DNA of 64,000 bases from CAYJBH01 sp964370825 (GCA_964370825.1 CAYJKY010000002.1:52632-116631); one strand, 5' to 3'. Shown: positions 1 to 9,590, counted from the stretch's first letter. Notes: generated from the letters alone by a model not told the origin. Numbers and translations are program-made.

Positions 1-1
1 G

Positions 2-445
2 GGGTATAAAGGAAGTCCGTTTATGTCTCCAGACATGTATCGTGAGATTATTAAACCGGCACACAAGGCAACCATAGATTACGCTAAAAGTTTAGGACTA
101 CCGGTAATAATGCACTCCTGCGGTTATATAGAGCCGTTGCTGCCCGACATGATAGACGCAGGAATAGATTGCCTACAGGTTATCGAGGTTAAGGCAGGTA
201 TGGATCTGCTAAAGTTGCATAAACTGTACGGCGATAAGATTTCTTTTATGGGCGGAATCGATGTTCGCTGTCTTTATAATAACGACCTTGCAGAGATTGA
301 TGCCGAGCTGAGTTCAAAAATCCCACTGGTGAAGCAGGGCTATAATTTTGCATTACATAGCGACCATTCCATACCTTCAAATGTGAGATACGAAACTTTT
401 AAGTATTTCATTAAAAAAGGGCTTGAACTTGGTAGCTATGAATAA
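2..445 (+). CDS. Uroporphyrinogen decarboxylase (URO-D) family protein, C-terminal part
   Basis: The reading frame is open from base 2, so the gene is cut by the window edge and only the last 147 residues are seen. The ATG at 23 is internal: the residues before it (KGSPF) continue the same domain. Motifs include KSLGLPVIMHSCG, a pattern of the C-terminal half of the URO-D/methylcobamide methyltransferase TIM barrel, followed by GDKISFMGGIDVR and FALHSDHSIPSNV. In this superfamily true HemE makes haem precursors, but many clostridial members are corrinoid-dependent methyltransferases (MtaA/MtbA-like). The SDHSIPSNV-type ending favours the methyltransferase-like branch, but substrate cannot be assigned without the N-terminus. 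An anchored hydrolase gene follows 27 bp downstream and may be co-transcribed. Confidence 0.8.
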   Translation, partial: GYKGSPFMSPDMYREIIKPAHKATIDYAKSLGLPVIMHSCGYIEPLLPDMIDAGIDCLQVIEVKAGMDLLKLHKLYGDKISFMGGIDVRCLYNNDLAEIDAELSSKIPLVKQGYNFALHSDHSIPSNVRYETFKYFIKKGLELGSYE

Positions 446-472
446 GACTATATTTCATTGGAGAGTTTTTAA

Positions 473-1171
473 TTGTCATTTCCTCGCTTAATAAAAAGAA
501 TTGCAATCTTTATATCTGCACTGTTGCTGCTCGCATTAATAATAATGTTATTTTGGTTATTCGATGAATACGAAGCTGACGAAATAGCCGTAAATATTTA
601 CAATAATTCCGATAACATCATCGTAAGTGATGGTGTTATCGGCATACATCCTTTGGAGGAATCGGACACCTCTATTATTTTCTATCCCGGAGCTAAGGTG
701 GAGGCAATCGCCTACCTGCCTCTACTCAGCAGTATCAGCGAGCAGTGCAATGTAACATGTTATCTGGTAGAAATGCCTTTGAATTATGCAATATTTGACA
801 GCAAAGTCGCCGCCGATATCATTGCGGATAACCCGGACACAGAAAACTGGTATATGTCCGGACATTCACTCGGAGGCGTAATGGCATGCGATTTTTCCTC
901 CGATAATGCAGAGTTGATAGAAGGTGTCATTGTCATGGGTGCGGCAATGTACGGAAGTTACCCCACCGCTCAATCCCTAACAATATACGGAACACTTAAC
1001 AACGAAATTGCCGATGCAATCGATTACACCGACAATATTGTAGTGATAGATGGTGGCAACCACGCACAGTTCGGTAACTACGGAAAGCAGGACGGCGACC
1101 GTGACGCAACCATAACATCAGAAGATCAACAGCAACAAACTGTTGATGCGATAAATAAATTTATTGAATAA
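473..1171 (+). CDS. Membrane-anchored alpha/beta hydrolase
   Basis: A 232-residue protein with a TTG start, chosen because a GGAGAG ribosome binding site lies just upstream. Residues about 8-30 form a single hydrophobic segment, probably an uncleaved signal anchor that leaves the catalytic domain outside the membrane. The nucleophile elbow GHSLGG and a late DGGNHAQFG motif (catalytic His) fit the compact alpha/beta-hydrolase family PF12695. No lid domain is apparent and the protein is short for a lipase. Substrate is unknown. It sits 27 bp after the URO-D-like gene, so the two are probably one transcript. Confidence 0.75.
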   Translation: MSFPRLIKRIAIFISALLLLALIIMLFWLFDEYEADEIAVNIYNNSDNIIVSDGVIGIHPLEESDTSIIFYPGAKVEAIAYLPLLSSISEQCNVTCYLVEMPLNYAIFDSKVAADIIADNPDTENWYMSGHSLGGVMACDFSSDNAELIEGVIVMGAAMYGSYPTAQSLTIYGTLNNEIADAIDYTDNIVVIDGGNHAQFGNYGKQDGDRDATITSEDQQQQTVDAINKFIE

Positions 1172-1295
1172 TTATTTTCTTTTTAGCTAAAAACCCCATA
1201 ATATTTATTGTTCTTATCTAAAACTCTATGTTTATAAATCGTTATGTACCAAATCGATTCTTCTTGATAAGATGAACTAAACGAAAGGGTTTACA

Positions 1296-2651
1296 TTAAT
1301 TTTTCAGGCTTTGAAGTGGTGCCGGGATTCTTCCCGCTCGGTTTATAAAAATCGAGGGGGATTTTCTGTTTATCTCCATGACAGGTCCTTTACCCAAAAG
1401 GCCACCAAAGGTTAACTCCTCCCCTACCGATTTCCCGATAGCCGGAATTAGCCTAACCGCTGTTGTTTTGTTGTTTATCATGCCTATTGCAGCCTCATCG
1501 GCAATTATTGCGGATATTATCTCCGGTGTTATATCGCCCGGAACAACCACCATGTCAAGACCTACCGAGCATACTGCCGTCATCGCCTCTAACTTTGACA
1601 GTGTTAAGTTTCCACACTCGGCGGCGGCTATCATACCGGCATCCTCCGACACAGGAATAAATGCACCGGAAAGACCGCCCACATGTGACGATGCCATTAC
1701 TCCGCCTTTTTTTACCGCATCATTTAGCAGGGCAAGTGCAGCGGTAGTTCCATGACAGCCACACATTTCCAGCCCCATCTCCTCTAAAATATATGCAACC
1801 GAATCGCCAACTGCAGGTGTTGGAGCAAGCGAAAGATCAACAATACCAAATGGAACATCAAGGGTGCGCGCCGCTTCAATTCCCACGAGCTGTCCCATAC
1901 GTGTAACCTTAAAGGCTGTTCGCTTTACAAGCTCGGCAACCTCAGAAAGATCGGCATCTTTGCCAAGTTTAGCGAGTGCCGCACGTACAACACCGGGTCC
2001 TGAAACCCCGACATTGACAACACAGTCCGGCTCACCTACACCGTGAAACGCACCTGCCATAAAGGGGTTATCCTCCGGTGCATTGCAGAAAACAACCAAC
2101 TTTGCCGGACCAATACAGTCCCTATCTGCGGTAAGCTGTGCCGACTCTAATATCACACGACCCATCATCTTCACGGCATCCATATTAATTCCGCTTTTAC
2201 TACAACCGATATTAACACTGGAACAAACATTATTAGTAACCGAAAGAGCCTCGGGAATGGAGCGAATAAGCGCATCGTCTCCTGCCGAAAATCCCTTTTG
2301 TACGAGAGCAGAATATCCCCCAATAAAATTTATACCGACGGTGTCGGCAGCTTTTTGCAGCGACTTTGCATACGCCACCGGATTTCCGGTGCCGGAGGCT
2401 GATAGCATCGCTATAGGTGTTACCGAGATACGTTTGTTAATAATCGGTATGCCGTAGGTTCGTTCGATAACTTCACATTTTTTTACGAGTTCTCCGGCTT
2501 TCCTACATATTTTATCGTAAATTTTATCACAGCTTGTGTTAATATCACTGTCTGCACAGTCTAAAAGTGATATTCCCATGGTTACGGTGCGAATGTCGAG
2601 ATGTTCCTCCTCAATCATTCTTATTGTTTCAATTATTTCATGTACCTTCAT
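1296..2651 (-). CDS. UPF0210/PFL family protein (DUF711)
   Basis: A 451-residue protein recognisable as the UPF0210 (DUF711, PFL-like) family from its N-terminus (IRMIEEEHLDIRTVTMGISL) and the glycine-rich stretches NVGVSGPGVV and GCHGTTAALALLND. Family length is about 450 residues, so it is complete. Members resemble glycyl-radical-enzyme folds in structure, but I see no C-terminal glycyl radical motif and no biochemical role is established. The gene lies 14 bp downstream of an ACT-domain gene, an arrangement conserved across Firmicutes and other phyla. This suggests the ACT protein senses a ligand for it. It is the last gene of the reverse-strand operon that begins with adenine deaminase. 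Confidence 0.88.
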   Translation of the reverse strand: MKVHEIIETIRMIEEEHLDIRTVTMGISLLDCADSDINTSCDKIYDKICRKAGELVKKCEVIERTYGIPIINKRISVTPIAMLSASGTGNPVAYAKSLQKAADTVGINFIGGYSALVQKGFSAGDDALIRSIPEALSVTNNVCSSVNIGCSKSGINMDAVKMMGRVILESAQLTADRDCIGPAKLVVFCNAPEDNPFMAGAFHGVGEPDCVVNVGVSGPGVVRAALAKLGKDADLSEVAELVKRTAFKVTRMGQLVGIEAARTLDVPFGIVDLSLAPTPAVGDSVAYILEEMGLEMCGCHGTTAALALLNDAVKKGGVMASSHVGGLSGAFIPVSEDAGMIAAAECGNLTLSKLEAMTAVCSVGLDMVVVPGDITPEIISAIIADEAAIGMINNKTTAVRLIPAIGKSVGEELTFGGLLGKGPVMEINRKSPSIFINRAGRIPAPLQSLKN

Positions 2652-2665
2652 ATTGTATATTTTCC

Positions 2666-2935
2666 TTAAATCCTGTGCATCGAGTTAAAAATATCTTCAT
2701 GCATAATGTTTATCTTCATACCTATCTGCTCACCTAACTTTTCAAGTTGATCGGCAAACTCAACAAAGCCACAACTTAAACCGGACACCTCCACCATCAT
2801 TACCATGACGAAGATACCTTCCATAATAGTTTGATTAACATCTATAATGTTGGCATTTTTTTCCTTGCAACTGTTGCTTACATCGGCAAGTATGCCAACC
2901 GCATCCTTACCAATTACCGTTATTACTGCGTTCAT
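2666..2935 (-). CDS. ACT domain protein, UPF0237 family
   Basis: An 89-residue stand-alone ACT domain: an N-terminal beta strand (AVITVIGKDAVGILADVS) followed by a helix with NIIDVNQTIMEGIFVMVM, typical of the UPF0237/GcvR-like family. ACT domains bind small ligands, usually amino acids, and regulate partner proteins. The start is supported by AGGAGG with a short spacer. It lies between adenine deaminase (25 bp upstream) and its usual partner UPF0210 (14 bp downstream). A regulatory role for the UPF0210 product is inferred from this pairing. Confidence 0.9.
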   Translation of the reverse strand: MNAVITVIGKDAVGILADVSNSCKEKNANIIDVNQTIMEGIFVMVMMVEVSGLSCGFVEFADQLEKLGEQIGMKINIMHEDIFNSMHRI

Positions 2936-2960
2936 AAAGCCTCCTTAATCAATATACTTA

Positions 2961-4760
2961 CTAATCTACTAAAAGCGGAACAAATTCAAATTTTGTGCAG
3001 TCTACAAGTCCACGATTTGTTAGTCTAAGTTCAGGCAGACATGCAAGCGGAATTAATGCCATTGTCATAAACGGTGATTCGATATTACAGCCAAGCGTTA
3101 CCCACGCCTTTGACAATTCCTCTATCCTTTCGCTTAGCACCTCGGCTGACTCAAATGGATTCATCAAACCTGCAAGAGGTAGGGCAACATGGCCCAATAT
3201 TTTACCGTCCTCACAGGCGACAAGGCCGCCACCGCTTTTTATCAAGGTGTTTGCGGCGAGTGCCATGTCCTCATCGTTTGTGCCAATGACAAACAGGTTA
3301 TGTGCATCATGTGCAACGGTGCTTGCAAGTGCTCCTTTTTTAATATTAAAACCCTTTACAAAACCTACGCCATGTGTTGCTGTTCCGTTATGGCGCTCAA
3401 ACACAAAAGCCTTTAAAGCATCCTGAGAAATATCCGACTTAATATATCCATCTTGGGTATCGAGTATGATATGTCGCTCATAGTTGCCTACCTTCACAGG
3501 TATTATCTCCATCACCCTTACCGTAACCTTGTCATTATCAGTCTTTACCTTAAATGTTTCAGCGGTAATCTCCTCACCAACATGCATGGTGTTTAATGCA
3601 AAATCGGGATAATTTGGCTTTGGCAATTCAAAGAGAATTTCACCATTATCGGCAACAACCTCACCATCTATAAGCACGGTGGATACGTTGAAATCTTTTA
3701 GATTATCAAATAAAACCATATCGGCACATTTCGACGGTGCTATAGAACCTATCTCATTGTCCAATCTAAAGCACTGGGCACAGTTTATCGTCAGCATCTG
3801 TATTGCGACTATCGGATCTATCCCCTCCTGAACTGCACGTCTTAACAGGTGGTCAAGGTGTCCGTCATTTAGCAGGGTGTGCGGATGGGTATCGTCCGAT
3901 ATCAGCATCGCATAGCGTGTATCTATATTTTCATTTTCGGTTATAGACTTTGCAAGTTCCTGCAAATCATGCCAGGCAGACCCCTCTCTAAACATTGCAT
4001 ACATGCCAAGGCGCATCTTTGCTATTGCATCTTCTTTGCGTGTTGATTCATGGCAACAGCGTACTCCGCTTGCTATATATGCATTAAGTCCCATTCCTGT
4101 TTCCGGCATGGAGTAATGTCCGGTTATAACTTTATCTGCCTTTAACGTCTCGTTTGTGATTGCATGTACGGCATCGAAGGAGTTAATTACACCCGGGAAA
4201 TTCATCATTTCACCAAGACCGACTGTAACATCTCTTTTCATGTCCTCTTCAATTTCTTTTGCCGTGATAACTGCACCACTGTCCTCAAATCCGCCGACCG
4301 CTGGTACACAGGAGGGTGTAACCAACATCGCTTTAAGTGGAGTTTTTGAGGCATCTTCTACCATTATATCCACACCGCTCATTCCAAGAACATTGCATAT
4401 CTCGTGCGGGTCGTAAAATATTCCGGTAGTACCGTGCGATACCACACAGCGTGCATATTCAACCGCATTTAACATGGAGGATTCTATATGTATATGTCCA
4501 TCCAAGAAACCCGGCGCAAGGTATTTTCCATCCGCATTAATCACCAATGTTTTATCGCCTATACAATGGCTTGCATCGCCTACAAGTGCAATACGTCCGC
4601 TATGTATTGCAACATCGGTATTCTCTATAATTTCCTTTGTGCATACATTAACAAGCTTTGAATTTTTAATAACCGTTTCGGCAGGGAGTCTGCCCATTGC
4701 AACATCGGATAGCTCCTTTGAACATTCATACAACTGTTTTTTGCAAAATACATTTTTCAT
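2961..4760 (-). CDS. ade: Adenine deaminase
   Basis: Converts adenine to hypoxanthine plus ammonia in purine salvage. The chosen start gives 599 residues (MKNVFCKKQL). It has GAGGAG seven to eight bases upstream, and the longer frame upstream would overlap the promoter. Motifs include the metal site GFLDGHIHIESSM, the HGTTGIFYDPHEICNV segment, the ISDDTHPH motif, and a C-terminal adenine deaminase domain with GTNDEDMALAANTL and LACLPELRLTNRGLVD. Length matches the family. It heads a three-gene operon with the ACT and UPF0210 genes. A -35/-10 promoter lies about 25 bp upstream of the start, leaving a leader too short for a purine riboswitch. Confidence 0.95.
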   Translation of the reverse strand: MKNVFCKKQLYECSKELSDVAMGRLPAETVIKNSKLVNVCTKEIIENTDVAIHSGRIALVGDASHCIGDKTLVINADGKYLAPGFLDGHIHIESSMLNAVEYARCVVSHGTTGIFYDPHEICNVLGMSGVDIMVEDASKTPLKAMLVTPSCVPAVGGFEDSGAVITAKEIEEDMKRDVTVGLGEMMNFPGVINSFDAVHAITNETLKADKVITGHYSMPETGMGLNAYIASGVRCCHESTRKEDAIAKMRLGMYAMFREGSAWHDLQELAKSITENENIDTRYAMLISDDTHPHTLLNDGHLDHLLRRAVQEGIDPIVAIQMLTINCAQCFRLDNEIGSIAPSKCADMVLFDNLKDFNVSTVLIDGEVVADNGEILFELPKPNYPDFALNTMHVGEEITAETFKVKTDNDKVTVRVMEIIPVKVGNYERHIILDTQDGYIKSDISQDALKAFVFERHNGTATHGVGFVKGFNIKKGALASTVAHDAHNLFVIGTNDEDMALAANTLIKSGGGLVACEDGKILGHVALPLAGLMNPFESAEVLSERIEELSKAWVTLGCNIESPFMTMALIPLACLPELRLTNRGLVDCTKFEFVPLLVD

Positions 4761-4787
4761 ACCTAAGCTCCTCATACATCTGTTTTT

Positions 4788-4816
4788 ATTATACATGAAT
4801 ATATGTTTTTTTTCAA
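4788..4816 (-). promoter_or_regulatory. Promoter of the ade-ACT-UPF0210 operon
   Basis: On the reverse strand, TTGAAA (4816-4811), a 17 bp spacer and a perfect TATAAT (4793-4788) form a sigma-A-type promoter. Transcription would begin near 4781, about 20 bases before the ade start codon. Confidence 0.75.
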
Positions 4817-4832
4817 TGTTTAAGGTGCATAA

Positions 4833-4861
4833 TTGCAAATAATAATTTGTTTTGATATAAT
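4833..4861 (+). promoter_or_regulatory. Promoter of the CCA-adding enzyme gene
   Basis: TTGCAA (4833-4838), a 17 bp spacer and TATAAT (4856-4861) with an extended -10 TG two bases upstream. It is back to back with the ade promoter: the two -35 boxes are 16 bp apart. Confidence 0.65.
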
Positions 4862-4885
4862 ATATTCAAAAGATAAAGGTGACAA

Positions 4886-6226
4886 ATGAGTTTTATACTA
4901 CCGGCATCGGTCGATTTAATACTGGATACACTCAGCATATCCGGCTTTGAGGCATTCATTGTCGGGGGGTGTGTTAGGGATTTCATGCTTGGTAAAATTC
5001 CTACCGATTACGACATCTGTACAAATGCAAACCCAACAGAAATAAAGACATGTTTTAGGAATTATTTCACAATCGATACCGGTATTAAACACGGTACCGT
5101 TACCGTTGTAATTGATAATGTTAATTACGAGATTACAAGCTACCGCACAGATGGTGACTACAGCGACCATCGTCGACCCGACAGTGTTATTTTTGTCAGA
5201 AATTTATCCGAAGATTTAAAAAGACGAGACTTTACAATTAATGCAATGGCATACAACCACTCTAATGGTGTAGTGGATAATCACGGTGGTATTAAGGACT
5301 TAGAGTATCGTATTGTACGGGCGGTAGGTAATCCCGATACCCGTTTTAACGAGGATGCACTGCGAATAATGCGTGCAGTTAGGTTTGCCTCCTGTCTATC
5401 ATTTAAGATAGAATCGAGCACCTCCGATGCGATACACCGTCTATGCCACCTTCTTAAAAACATTTCGGTAGAGCGTATTAACGTCGAGCTTTGCAAGCTA
5501 CTGCTCGGAGATGGAGCGGATGATATCTTGTTAACATACAGCGATGTAATATCAGCTTTCATTCCCGAATTTAGGGAAGCGATAGGATTTGAACAAAACA
5601 ATCCATACCATAAATATAACATTTACGAACACATCATTAGATCTGTGGGCTCTGCACCGAAATGCTTAACGGTACGGCTTGCCCTGCTGCTGCATGACAT
5701 TGGAAAACCCACCTGTCACACACGGGATGAAAAAGATATTGACCATTTTATAGGTCACGAAAAAATAAGCGTGGAAATTTCAACAAAGGTTTTAAATCGT
5801 CTCAGGTTTAACTGTGAAACGATAAAAAATGTGACCGAGCTGATAAAATATCACGGCGCAGTTATTCAGCCTGTCGAAAAACACGTAAAACGATTCTTAA
5901 ACAGGCTGGGTGAGGAACAGTTTTTTCGCTTAATGCAGGTAAAATATTCGGATACAATGGCACAAAGCGACCTGATTAGTAAGGAGCGAATTGACCAAAA
6001 CAATGAAATTATAATTATAGGCGAGAGGATTATTGCCGAAAATCAATGTTTCAAGATAAAGGATCTCGCTATAAACGGTAGTGACATTATAGAACTAGGC
6101 ATTCCTCAGGGAAAGAAGGTTGGTGAACTGCTGTCAACACTCCTTGATATGGTAATGGACGGTAGTGTTGAGAATAAATCGGACTGCTTAGTAGCGGAAC
6201 TTCGCAGAATGACCTCTCAAAAATAA
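4886..6226 (+). CDS. cca: CCA tRNA nucleotidyltransferase
   Basis: Adds or repairs the 3'-CCA end of tRNAs. The 446-residue protein has the class II nucleotidyltransferase signature GGCVRDFMLG with the metal-binding DYD pair, followed by RRDFTINAMAY and the RFNEDALRIMRAVRFA helix (nucleotide recognition region). A C-terminal HD domain follows (LLLHDIGKP, then FIGHEKIS). Clostridia usually have one such enzyme. The start is supported by AAAGGTGA just upstream and by its own promoter. The gene ends 6 bp before the convergent dockerin gene with no clear hairpin between them. Confidence 0.94.
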   Translation: MSFILPASVDLILDTLSISGFEAFIVGGCVRDFMLGKIPTDYDICTNANPTEIKTCFRNYFTIDTGIKHGTVTVVIDNVNYEITSYRTDGDYSDHRRPDSVIFVRNLSEDLKRRDFTINAMAYNHSNGVVDNHGGIKDLEYRIVRAVGNPDTRFNEDALRIMRAVRFASCLSFKIESSTSDAIHRLCHLLKNISVERINVELCKLLLGDGADDILLTYSDVISAFIPEFREAIGFEQNNPYHKYNIYEHIIRSVGSAPKCLTVRLALLLHDIGKPTCHTRDEKDIDHFIGHEKISVEISTKVLNRLRFNCETIKNVTELIKYHGAVIQPVEKHVKRFLNRLGEEQFFRLMQVKYSDTMAQSDLISKERIDQNNEIIIIGERIIAENQCFKIKDLAINGSDIIELGIPQGKKVGELLSTLLDMVMDGSVENKSDCLVAELRRMTSQK

Positions 6227-6232
6227 TAATAG

Positions 6233-9200
6233 TTAAAAAGCGATAGTATAGTCATTTTCATCACTGTTATAACTATCCATGATTAGTAGCAGGTCAGCGG
6301 AGTTTACCGAGTCATCACCATTAATATCACATAATTTATTATCGGCATATGTGCTGCTATTCCTAAAGTTTTTCGAATTTCTGACGATGCTCAAATCATT
6401 AAAGTCAATAATCCCATCAGAATTGATATCTCCTGCCGCAAGGTATATATAATTAAATATGGAATTAGAGTGTGTGGTAAAGTCTATCTGTTCAGTTCCA
6501 ATTACAACATCGGTTATGGTAAAGTCTAAATTACCTTCCTTACTTATTACAATATCATAGCTTCCGGGTTCTACCGGAGTAGGGAATGTTTCATCTAGCA
6601 TTTCGGATGAATATTCGGGATTAAAATGATTTAAATCATCCGATGAATACAGGCTGATGATTACCGGTTTACTCGGATTAGCAGTTATAACATTTAGCTT
6701 TACAGAGGCAGTTGGATTTACATCATTATTCCCTCTGATAATAAACTCAGAAAATTTATCAACAGTTATGATAATGTACTTGCCCTTAATATCTTCCTTT
6801 ACCGGAACTTTAAAATTTTCTTTTTCCGTCGGCTTGTTAGGATCGGTTGTGGTATGTTCTATGTTTGCATGGTTGTAATTGAAATTGTTGTTAAGATAAA
6901 GTTTTAATGTTACGGGTGTATGCAAAAGAGTATTATTTATATAGGCCTCATTAAAACTGTAAGTTGCAAGTGCTTTTATCTGCAATGCTATACTATCAAC
7001 ACCCTGCTGGTGCGTTGCAACCGATTGAATAATTTCAAGACTATACACGGTTTCCCAAAAAACCGGAGATGGCATACCGTTGTCTCCCCCACCTTTTTCG
7101 GAAAATGCCAAACCGTAAACCTCTGCCTGAATATTCGGTAGGGCAATGTCAGGACTTACACCCTCCTCAACGATGGGTAAACTACTTGCAACAGATAATA
7201 TAGGATTGACCTTTAAAAAAAAGGCTTCTAATTGTTTTATCTTTTCAATTATTTTCTCTTGACCCCTTATGTCCTCGATAGGTGAGTTTGAAATCAACTT
7301 TGCCGCTTGTGCAATGATGTTTTTTGCATCTTCAATCTGTGCATCGCTTAATATTTCGGACTGCGGTAGCGAATTAGTTAGCACGGTTAACTTATCATAC
7401 AATATCTCGGATGAGGTTTTAACCACAATATCAAAGGTAGCGGTTTTGCCCTCGTAATCGACTGTGAGGGTTTGCGTGCCTAAGGTGGTGTTGTCATAAC
7501 CGGATATCATCCCGGCAGACATATTCACGGCAACTATTGAGTTATCGCTGTAGACAGCCTCGATAATTCCGCCCGAAACATCAAGTTCGTCCATCAAGGC
7601 ATAGCTTGTTTTCATGGGCACTAAATAGACCGAAATTGATTTAACCGTTGCATCCAAGGTTACGTTATGAACCCTTAACTCCGGATAGCTGTATGTAGCA
7701 TCGCCGTCCATCGTCCAAACATTATCGAAATTAAAACCAATGTAATTCTCAATACTCTGTAACTGCGGCGTGTTTAACCGCCATGTGTATCCTGTATAAT
7801 TACCGACAGTGAGTGGTTGCCCAACCGAGATGATACGGGAAGAGTCTACAAGAGTGTAAACATTTTTAAAGGTTGAGGCTCCATCGTTTAATAATCCGAC
7901 TCCTCCGGAAGGTCTGTCACCTCCCGTAATTATTCCTGCATTATAGCAATTTACCGTCGAGCCCTTTTCCATCAATCCGATAACTCCTCCAATATAAATA
8001 TTGGAACTGTCGGACCCTTGCTGTTCGGTTATGGTAACATCGGCAGCATTATAGCAATCCATTACATCTGCATTTACAAATATTCTGCCGGCAACACCAC
8101 CAATTCTTAACTCTGTCATGCTGTCGGCATCGGTGATTGCAGAAACCTCGACATCACCCATGTTATAGCTTGTATAAATTCTGCCGGTAGATACTCCAAC
8201 AATGCCCCCAACCTGTGCGAATACCATACTGTCTGTTGACGTAACCGTACCGGTAATTACGCCTTTATTGTAGCTACTGTATATATTACCGTCAGATCCT
8301 GCAGAAATGCCTCCAACCTCTACTGAATATGGTGCCTGTGCACTCACATTGCCGATATTGTGACACATAAAAATATCGCCAGAAAATGCATCACGATTGG
8401 CTTGATACGCCGATATTCCGCCGGCAAATGCATTCATGTGCAGTGCTGTTGAGCTTATATCGGCGGTGTTGGTACAGTATTCTACAACACCTATCTCGGA
8501 GTATCCGACAATCCCTGCAGCGTAGACATTAGCATTGCTTTCTGCCACTGTTGCATTCTGCCCTATTGCAGAGGTTATATCTCCATTGTTATTGCAGTGA
8601 GATATACTTCCGTTTAATAACTGTCCGACAATTCCTGCGGCATATCCTACGCTCTCGCTGTTGCCCTTAACCATGGAATTCACCATTGCATTATTGGTGC
8701 AACGCTCCACAATTCCACCTTCCACCTGACCGACAACCCCGCCTAGAAACAGCCGTTCGGTATTAGGTGTGTCCATGCTTACAAAATTCGAATCAACCGC
8801 ATTTACCGTTGCGCCATTTGTGCATTCGGTAACAATGCTGTCTTCATCAATATAGCCGACAATTCCTCCGGTATAATTATCGCCGGTTACCGTTCCTGTC
8901 ACGGTACAATTTTCAATAGTTGAATTAACGATATAGCCTGCTATTGCACCGGTGAAAATGTTTGCATTTGACGTTCCGGATATATTTACATCAACCATAT
9001 TTATATTTTTAATCGTTGCCCCATCTACATAGCCGAAAAGTCCCAACCAATGAATCGAGGTAGTATCAACAAGCTGATATAAGCCTATTATGCTGTGATT
9101 TTTTCCGTCAAAAACGCCACTGAAGGGATTTGAAGCCCACCCGATTGCCTCAAATCCATACCCATGATACGAGCTATAACCGGGTGTGGGTTTTATGCCA

Positions 9201-9448
9201 TATTCGTAAAAAGCTCCCCCCTCTTCAAAGTCTGAAGACAAAAACTCAATGTCATTCATCAAAGTGTAATGTGCGGTCGGTTCGTCAAACACCATATTGA
9301 GATGTTCCCTGGTCGTAATCTGATACGGATCCTGTTCAGTTCCGCTACCGAGCATATCGACATTATCACCCTGTGCATATCCCACGGTGGAAAAAAACAC
9401 AAATATTATGGCACAAAATAATATATTCTGTAAAAGCCTCTGTATCAT
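6233..9448 (-). CDS. Secreted GLUG-repeat protein with Ig-like (Big_3) domain and C-terminal type I dockerin
   Basis: A 1071-residue protein with a cleavable signal peptide (hydrophobic residues about 8-24, ending VGYAQG). Residues about 130-520 carry many GLUG-type repeats of the form GGIVGY...S.I..C.N, expected to form a beta-helix. A bacterial Ig-like domain near 610-680 (YALMDELDVSGG, VDYEGKTATFDIVV) and a linker follow. The last 70 or so residues contain two calcium-loop repeats, GDINSDGIIDFNDL and CDINGDDSVNSADL, which is a type I dockerin. Dockerins plug into cohesins of cellulosomes or other surface complexes. No catalytic domain is visible, so adhesion or scaffolding is more likely than hydrolysis. 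It is a single-gene unit; no cohesin or scaffoldin lies in the window. Confidence 0.88.
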   Translation of the reverse strand: MIQRLLQNILFCAIIFVFFSTVGYAQGDNVDMLGSGTEQDPYQITTREHLNMVFDEPTAHYTLMNDIEFLSSDFEEGGAFYEYGIKPTPGYSSYHGYGFEAIGWASNPFSGVFDGKNHSIIGLYQLVDTTSIHWLGLFGYVDGATIKNINMVDVNISGTSNANIFTGAIAGYIVNSTIENCTVTGTVTGDNYTGGIVGYIDEDSIVTECTNGATVNAVDSNFVSMDTPNTERLFLGGVVGQVEGGIVERCTNNAMVNSMVKGNSESVGYAAGIVGQLLNGSISHCNNNGDITSAIGQNATVAESNANVYAAGIVGYSEIGVVEYCTNTADISSTALHMNAFAGGISAYQANRDAFSGDIFMCHNIGNVSAQAPYSVEVGGISAGSDGNIYSSYNKGVITGTVTSTDSMVFAQVGGIVGVSTGRIYTSYNMGDVEVSAITDADSMTELRIGGVAGRIFVNADVMDCYNAADVTITEQQGSDSSNIYIGGVIGLMEKGSTVNCYNAGIITGGDRPSGGVGLLNDGASTFKNVYTLVDSSRIISVGQPLTVGNYTGYTWRLNTPQLQSIENYIGFNFDNVWTMDGDATYSYPELRVHNVTLDATVKSISVYLVPMKTSYALMDELDVSGGIIEAVYSDNSIVAVNMSAGMISGYDNTTLGTQTLTVDYEGKTATFDIVVKTSSEILYDKLTVLTNSLPQSEILSDAQIEDAKNIIAQAAKLISNSPIEDIRGQEKIIEKIKQLEAFFLKVNPILSVASSLPIVEEGVSPDIALPNIQAEVYGLAFSEKGGGDNGMPSPVFWETVYSLEIIQSVATHQQGVDSIALQIKALATYSFNEAYINNTLLHTPVTLKLYLNNNFNYNHANIEHTTTDPNKPTEKENFKVPVKEDIKGKYIIITVDKFSEFIIRGNNDVNPTASVKLNVITANPSKPVIISLYSSDDLNHFNPEYSSEMLDETFPTPVEPGSYDIVISKEGNLDFTITDVVIGTEQIDFTTHSNSIFNYIYLAAGDINSDGIIDFNDLSIVRNSKNFRNSSTYADNKLCDINGDDSVNSADLLLIMDSYNSDENDYTIAF

Positions 9449-9480
9449 ATTTAAAACTCCTATATATGCACAACGACATA

Positions 9481-9509
9481 ATTCTACAGCAATATATATA
9501 ATAAGTCAA
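9481..9509 (-). promoter_or_regulatory. Promoter of the dockerin protein gene
   Basis: Reverse strand TTGACT (9509-9504), 17 bp spacer, TAGAAT (9486-9481), about 33 bp upstream of the start codon, which is preceded by AGGAG. Confidence 0.7.
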
Positions 9510-9524
9510 TATCTTATATACCCC

Positions 9525-9554
9525 TTTACATTACCTCTGTGCAAATGATATAAT
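9525..9554 (+). promoter_or_regulatory. Promoter of the zinc-ribbon membrane protein gene
   Basis: TTTACA (9525-9530), 18 bp spacer, TATAAT (9549-9554) with an extended -10 TG. It is divergent from the dockerin promoter, with 15 bp between the two -35 boxes. Confidence 0.65.
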
Positions 9555-9590
9555 AATATTAATAGATAAATTAGTTAATAAGGGTCATTT

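Noticed and set aside
1172..1295. Terminator between the convergent hydrolase and UPF0210 genes
   Set aside because: The 124 bp gap is A/T-rich but has no GC-rich stem with a T run.
4760..4790. Purine riboswitch upstream of adenine deaminase
   Set aside because: The predicted transcript leader is only about 20 bases, too short for any known aptamer.
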